Source: Prinsepia uniflora
Lineage: Eukaryota; Streptophyta; Magnoliopsida; Rosales; Rosaceae
Direction of reading: 5' to 3'
DNA length: 64,000 nt
NCBI GenBank assembly: GCA_032719365.1
Contig: CM064868.1
Location: 15,356,463-15,420,462 of the forward strand
In this document: positions 59,658 to 64,000 of the stretch, one piece after another
Position numbering within the stretch: position 1 is the stretch's first letter
Layout: every line of letters begins with the position of its first letter
Notes under the pieces: generated by a model
What the model saw: only the letters and a program-made list of their open reading frames with translations
Databases searched by the model: none
Told to the model about the DNA's origin: nothing
Translations under genes and position numbers: made by a program

Positions 59658-60771
59658 TGTAGAATAGTACACGTTCTGTAGCTATTTAGTATACTGTACA
59701 CTGTATTTAGTAGACAGCAACAGTTATTGGACAGATGTCCCTAGACAGTTACCTAGGCAGTTACTATAGCAGTTATACTTAGATTCAGATAAGGGAGAGA
59801 TAACTGTTTGTAGTTATCTCAATCCCAAGACCTGTATAAATAGGCCTATCGGCACATCAATGAAATCATCAGATTTCACAGAATTCTACATGGTATCAGA
59901 GCCTATAGTCTGACCACCAACCCGATCCTCTTTCTATCTTTCTCCCAACTATGGCAACAGATTCCTGCTCTTCCCCCACCATCTCTCCCACCAATATTTC
60001 AACCCTAGTTTCGGTTAAACTCAATGAGAGTAATTACCTTCTCTGGGAAAGCCAGATTAAGCCCTTTCTCATTGGGCATAATTATTGGCGTTTCATAGAC
60101 GGAACACATCCTGCCCCTCCTCCTACCCTACCACCCCAAACGCCTACTGCTTCCCCTCATTCTGATACTTCTGTTTCAGATCTTATCCCTGCCCCTATTC
60201 CTGTCCCCAATCCCGCCTATCACCAATGGTTTCAAATTGATCAAACCTTGGTCAGTATGCTCAGAGCCACACTCACAGAACCGATCTTGTCCCAGGTTGT
60301 TGGCCTCCAAACCTCCCGTGCAATCTGGCAGTGTCTCCAACAAAATTTCTCCCAACAATCCCTAGCCAATGCCACTAACCTCCGTTTTCAACTCATGTCT
60401 CTCACCAAAGGTCAGAAAACTATCTCTGAGTACCTTTCCCAAGCCAAAACCTTGGCTGATTCTCTTGCTGCCATAAACGAGCCTTTCTCCCCTACGGACC
60501 TTGTCACTGCTGTCCTTCGTGGCCTCGGTCCTGAGTACACCATGCTGGTGACTGCCATGCTAAACTTTCCACCCCTCCCTCCCTTCTCTGATCTCCGTGC
60601 CCGGTTACTTTCCTTTGAGGCTCAACAAACTTCCTCTGCAAATCCAGCAACCGCAGTTCCTCCTACTGCTTTCTATGCCAATTCTACCCACCCCACTCCA
60701 GTCCCCTATGCTACTGCCTACTACAGCACCCGTGGAAGACCACCCTACCACCGTGGTGCTCGCCCAAATCG
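59658..60771 (+). mobile_element. 5' half of a Ty1/copia element fused to an NMNAT exon
   Basis: The LTR at 59,658-59,890 (233 bp) has matched ends TGTAGAAT...ATTCTACA, a TATAAATAG box near 59,835, and is followed at 59,891 by the primer site TGGTATCAGAGC. Gag starts at 59,951. The element stops inside gag and the next bases are the NMNAT exon (TCCCTCAAG... from about 60,772). There is no pol and no 3' LTR, so a deletion removed the rest plus the exon's splice acceptor. It is a different family from the two copia copies in the PRUNE gene. Confidence 0.85.
59951..60771 (+). pseudogene. Copia gag, truncated and read through into host exon
   Basis: MATDSCSSPTISPTN start, then LNESNYLLWESQIKPFLIG, a central region typical of copia gag (QCLQQNFSQQSLANATNLRF, ISEYLSQAKTLADSL) and an Arg/Pro-rich stretch (RGRPPYHRGARPNRP) just before where a zinc knuckle is expected. 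The open frame runs on to 60,874 through the NMNAT exon in a wrong frame, giving a chimeric tail. Confidence 0.8.
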
Positions 60772-61608
60772 TCCCTCAAGTGCATGCTTGTTTGTGGCTC
60801 TGATCTTCTCCACTCTTTTGGCATCCCTGGAGTTTGGATTCCTGGGCAGGTATGTCCATAATCCTATAATATAGTGGGTGGGTGTAGCTGGTTCTTATTT
60901 GATAACCAATTCATTTGCCTGTGTTGCTAACTTATATAAATTACAATGAGTTTATCTGGATACTTTTACTTTCTTTTAATCGAGTAAAAGTTCTTTTCAG
61001 ATCAAAAGGTGTCGAATAATTCTTTTCAGATCAAAAGTTCTTTTAATTGAGTCAGTGTATTATAAACTATAAAGTAACATAACTTGAATTGGGTAGGGTG
61101 TAAACCTTTTAATCTGGCCAATTTCTGCTCCAACCATATGGCACCATAACTCTTGTCGTTATTAATCAGGTCAGGGGAATATGCAGAGATTATGGTGTGG
61201 TTTGCATTCGCAGAGAGGGACAAGAGGTTGATAAAATTATCTCATGTGACGAAATTTTGACGGAGAAGAGGGTAATCATGTCTTAATTTCCCAATCGTTT
61301 CGGTTCACATATTGTCATAACTAACAGAACTCTTATTTCTTGGCTGCGACTTTCTTATTCTCTTAATTACAGGAAAACATAAGAGTGGTGGATGAACTTG
61401 TACCGAACCAAATAAGTTCAACAAGATTAAGGTAAATACAATCTGATTCATTGTCAATAATATTGAAGGAGAATGGCAAATTGACAGCCTAGATCGTCTT
61501 TCAGGGAGTGCATTTCAAGAGGAATGTCCATAAAATATCTAACTGCAGATGAAGTAATTGATTACATTAGAGAGCATCATCTGTACTTGAACTCAAATGA
61601 GAAATGAT

Positions 61609-64000
61609 GGGCATCATGGAATTATATATGTAACTACATTTATGATTTTTCAAAAAGTTGAAACCAGTCGTATTTTTGCAAGGGGTAGTGGCCTTCAGTT
61701 ATTTCTGATTTTGATCCCTGTAATGTCGTTGTACTTAACAAACAAAACTGGAATAGGACATAAAGCGATCGATAAGTTCCCGGTTACTTGATCAACAACT
61801 AGTTTGATCATCTCTCTCCTGTTCGGTTGGCTTGGTGTATAATGCCTGCAAACTACAAGCTTCCGAGCAATAGGGTAGCTCAAACTTGACTCGGTTTGCT
61901 TAGGCTTTTCTAAAGCTTAGGCTAATTAGAAGCAAAGTGAAAAACCATCATAATAATAATGTTGTTGAAAATATTATGGCATAATTGATGCATGCATTGC
62001 ATGCCATAGTGAGAGCTTTTTCATAATGATTTTGTTTGTGGATGAATTTATTACTTGTCAAAATCATATGTTGGTCTCCTTGCTTTGTGTCTAAGAACAG
62101 GCTTTGCTGTGTGGGTAATTTACCAAAAGTATAAACCTCTGTTGTAAGGATTGAAGTGGTGCGAGTAGATTTTAAATTCTGATTATATTACAAGATCGTC
62201 TTTTATATTGATATAACCTTATTCAAAGACTTGAAAAATATGATTCTTTTCATGCAAGTCTTTTGACGTTTATTTATTTTTTTTTTTCCAACTCTACAAA
62301 TTTCTGAGTTTGGTGACTTGATTTGGAGAATGGAGCTGTGTGTTTCTGAATGAGTACACATCTAGTTGTTGAAATAGTTTGTGGAGGAGTCTTCATACGA
62401 CAAGTTAAACAAATGATGATGGGGCATAGCCGCATAGGTTCCTGAATCATTTTGACTTGGTCTTAACAAGTAGTAAAAATGATGCTGTCTATGGACCAGA
62501 TTGATGCATGCACTAGTGATAGCTTTTCACAATGACTTTGTTTTGTTCAGTGGACGGTTTGATCACTTGTCAAACTCATCCCTAATTAGTCCTCCACTCA
62601 ATTTAATTAGTTAAAAAAAATCATGTGTTAGCATTTTAAATACACCTAAAAATTAATTAAAAATATGAAGAAATAGTCCATAAATTGAGAAATTGATCAA
62701 CATTGTCAAAATTATCTCTTGGTCTTTTACTTTATATCTAATCGAAACCAATTGCTTGCTAACAAAGCAGGATGAACAGAAGTAATTGGGAGTTACAAAA
62801 AAAAAAGTTGAAGATACTGATGGTGAAAAGATGGATGGAGGAAGGAATAGGATGCACAGGTAGCCACTTAATCATCAAAAATCCCTAATTATGTTCCCAC
62901 CAAAATTGAAACAAGGGGCTTCATTCATTATAAATGGAGCGGATCGATGAGGAAGCTAGGTTTAGAGGTAGCGAGCGTCAGATAACGTGGGTCATTTTTG
63001 GCCAGATGATTTTTCCAATGCTTGTGTAATTACAACAGAAAAATGTTGTAAGTGGGTTTTGTTGATCTGAAATACTTGTTCTGGTATACAAATCGATCGG
63101 CTATGTAGCATGTATAGCGTTTGAGTATATACGATAGTTTTTATTAAGGAAAAAAATCAATTAATTAGATGTATTTTTAATTAGATTTTGTATTAAGCTC
63201 AATATTTAATTTTAATCCGAATACAAATATTAGATGGTTATTTAAATATGATAAATTTTGTCCTTTATTCTATTATGAATGCATTCACACTTAATGAGTT
63301 AGCATAAAAAAGGTGTAAAAAGAAACGATAAAGCGGAAGGGAGAGGGTGAGACCCCTCAGTGGTGGAGGGAGGTGATGGTGATGGTGGTCCGCAATGAAA
63401 CAGGCCGGCGGATCGAAATTGAAAATGTTGAAGGGAGATCCAAAAAAGCATACCTTAAAATTGAGAAAAAGAAGACCAACGGATTCGACGATCAACATGC
63501 ATCATGAGGAAAGTAAAGAGTAAAGCCAAGGCTTTAATTCCAATTTTCCACAACATTGGCGTAAATAAGGCTTTATCTTGAATTAGGTGCATCGACCACT
63601 AAATGAGTTATACGCGTGCAAAATATGTTTATGCTCGATCATAATATTAAGAAAAGCATTGAAATTCAGTATACTAATCTTCTTATTATTTATAAATTCA
63701 AAATTGATCTTTTTTATTTGCAAGTAAAAAAAATATATCAATAAATTCGAAAATGGTCGATAAAAACTGGCTACCTATTTAATGAATCCATAAAAAAACA
63801 ACAAAAACAATCAATTTTAATTTGCCCCCAACTTGAAATATTGGCTAGAAAGTGAATATTAATGAAAAATATTTTAAATAGGATTTTTCTTTATATTTTA
63901 GCTGTATTAAATGGATAACTCTACCCAATTAATTCGGTAAAAATGCTACATAATTAAGGGTGGAAATTTTTTGATACGACTCAAAACTCGCACGAGATTT
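61609..64000. other. Intergenic region downstream of NMNAT
   Basis: AT-rich sequence with no gene recognised. A diverged direct repeat of about 90 bp occurs at about 61,985-62,080 and 62,495-62,585 (TGATGCATGCA...AGAGCTTTTTCATAATGA against the later copy). A 77-codon minus-strand frame at 63,498-63,265 is His/Pro-rich and has no domain I know; it could be part of a gene running off the window but there is no support. Confidence 0.5.

Larger units (their letters stand above)
57943..61608 (+). pseudogene. NMNAT: Nicotinamide/nicotinate mononucleotide adenylyltransferase, interrupted
   Basis: NMNAT joins NMN or NaMN with ATP to give NAD or NaAD plus pyrophosphate. Exons: 57,943-58,001 (or the duplicate at 57,632-57,690); 58,370-58,443; 58,653-58,738; 59,028-59,110; 59,226-59,310; about 60,772-60,849; 61,170-61,271; 61,373-61,431; 61,505-61,608. 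The family motifs are intact: ATP-binding GSFSPPTYMHLRM, ISPVNDAYNKR, SAEHR, VDPWE, QRTLTVLSRVK, MLVCGSDLLHSFGIPGVWIP, RDYG.VCIRREGQ, VPNQISSTRLR (ISSTxxR) and the DYIREHHLY end. Damage: a base appears lost at the start of the exon at 59,028, and a truncated copia element removes the intron end and first bases of the exon at 60,772. The latter is unlikely to be an assembly slip, so this copy is probably non-functional or spliced abnormally. Confidence 0.88.

Noticed and set aside
60845..60874. Chimeric gag-NMNAT tail as a novel fusion protein
   Set aside because: The host exon is read in the wrong frame and ends in intron sequence; chance read-through.
63265..63498. 77-codon minus-strand frame with a His run
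   Set aside because: No homology recognised, no splice or promoter support; low-complexity translation.

Overview
The window looks like nuclear DNA of a eudicot plant: multi-exon genes with GT-AG introns, Ty1/copia and Ty3/gypsy-type LTR elements, MITEs and a LINE fragment, and no bacterial operon signals. The TE families (very long LTRs with TGTAAC...GGGTCCTGACA ends) make me think of a woody Rosaceae species; that is recollection, not proof.

Positions 1-23,085 are a nest of long LTRs (about 2.6-3.1 kb each) of one broad family, almost without coding sequence. An old LTR (C) is split by a minus-strand LTR retroelement (2,970-20,723). Its internal region holds two solo LTRs (7,642-12,994 and 13,276-16,350), and the first of these holds another (10,141-12,718). 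Exact 5-bp target duplications support the inner insertions. Positions 33,564-about 44,300 hold a second nest: a different LTR-like element holds solo LTR H (34,290-42,986), which holds two more (34,959-37,766 and 40,184-42,913). The LTRs carry arrays of tiny hairpins whose stem sequences change in a compensatory way.

Positions 23,086-25,760 hold a MULE-like fragment, degenerate tandem repeats and a 238-bp tandem duplication. Positions 25,767-28,985 hold the most unusual gene: a 15-exon model that stays open from ATG to stop (376 aa) and encodes two consecutive ATG8-like ubiquitin folds, preceded by remnants of a further unit. Positions 29,000-33,560 hold short tandem repeats, a DNA transposon with 8-bp target duplications, and a single exon resembling HAD hydrolases.

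Positions 45,299-61,608 hold two host genes head to head. The minus-strand gene is a PRUNE-type DHH/DHHA2 phosphoesterase homologue of 13 coding exons, with two copia elements of one family inserted in opposite orientations in separate introns. The plus-strand gene encodes nicotinamide/nicotinate mononucleotide adenylyltransferase (NMNAT). Its first coding exon is tandemly duplicated, and a truncated copia element replaces the start of another exon. NMNAT releases pyrophosphate and PRUNE proteins belong to a pyrophosphate/polyphosphate hydrolase superfamily, so the pairing may be functional, though unproven. Three one-base frame breaks in these two genes lie in or beside short homopolymers, so assembly error must be excluded before calling them pseudogenes. 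Positions 61,609-64,000 show only a diverged repeat pair. No rRNA, tRNA or CRISPR locus was recognised.
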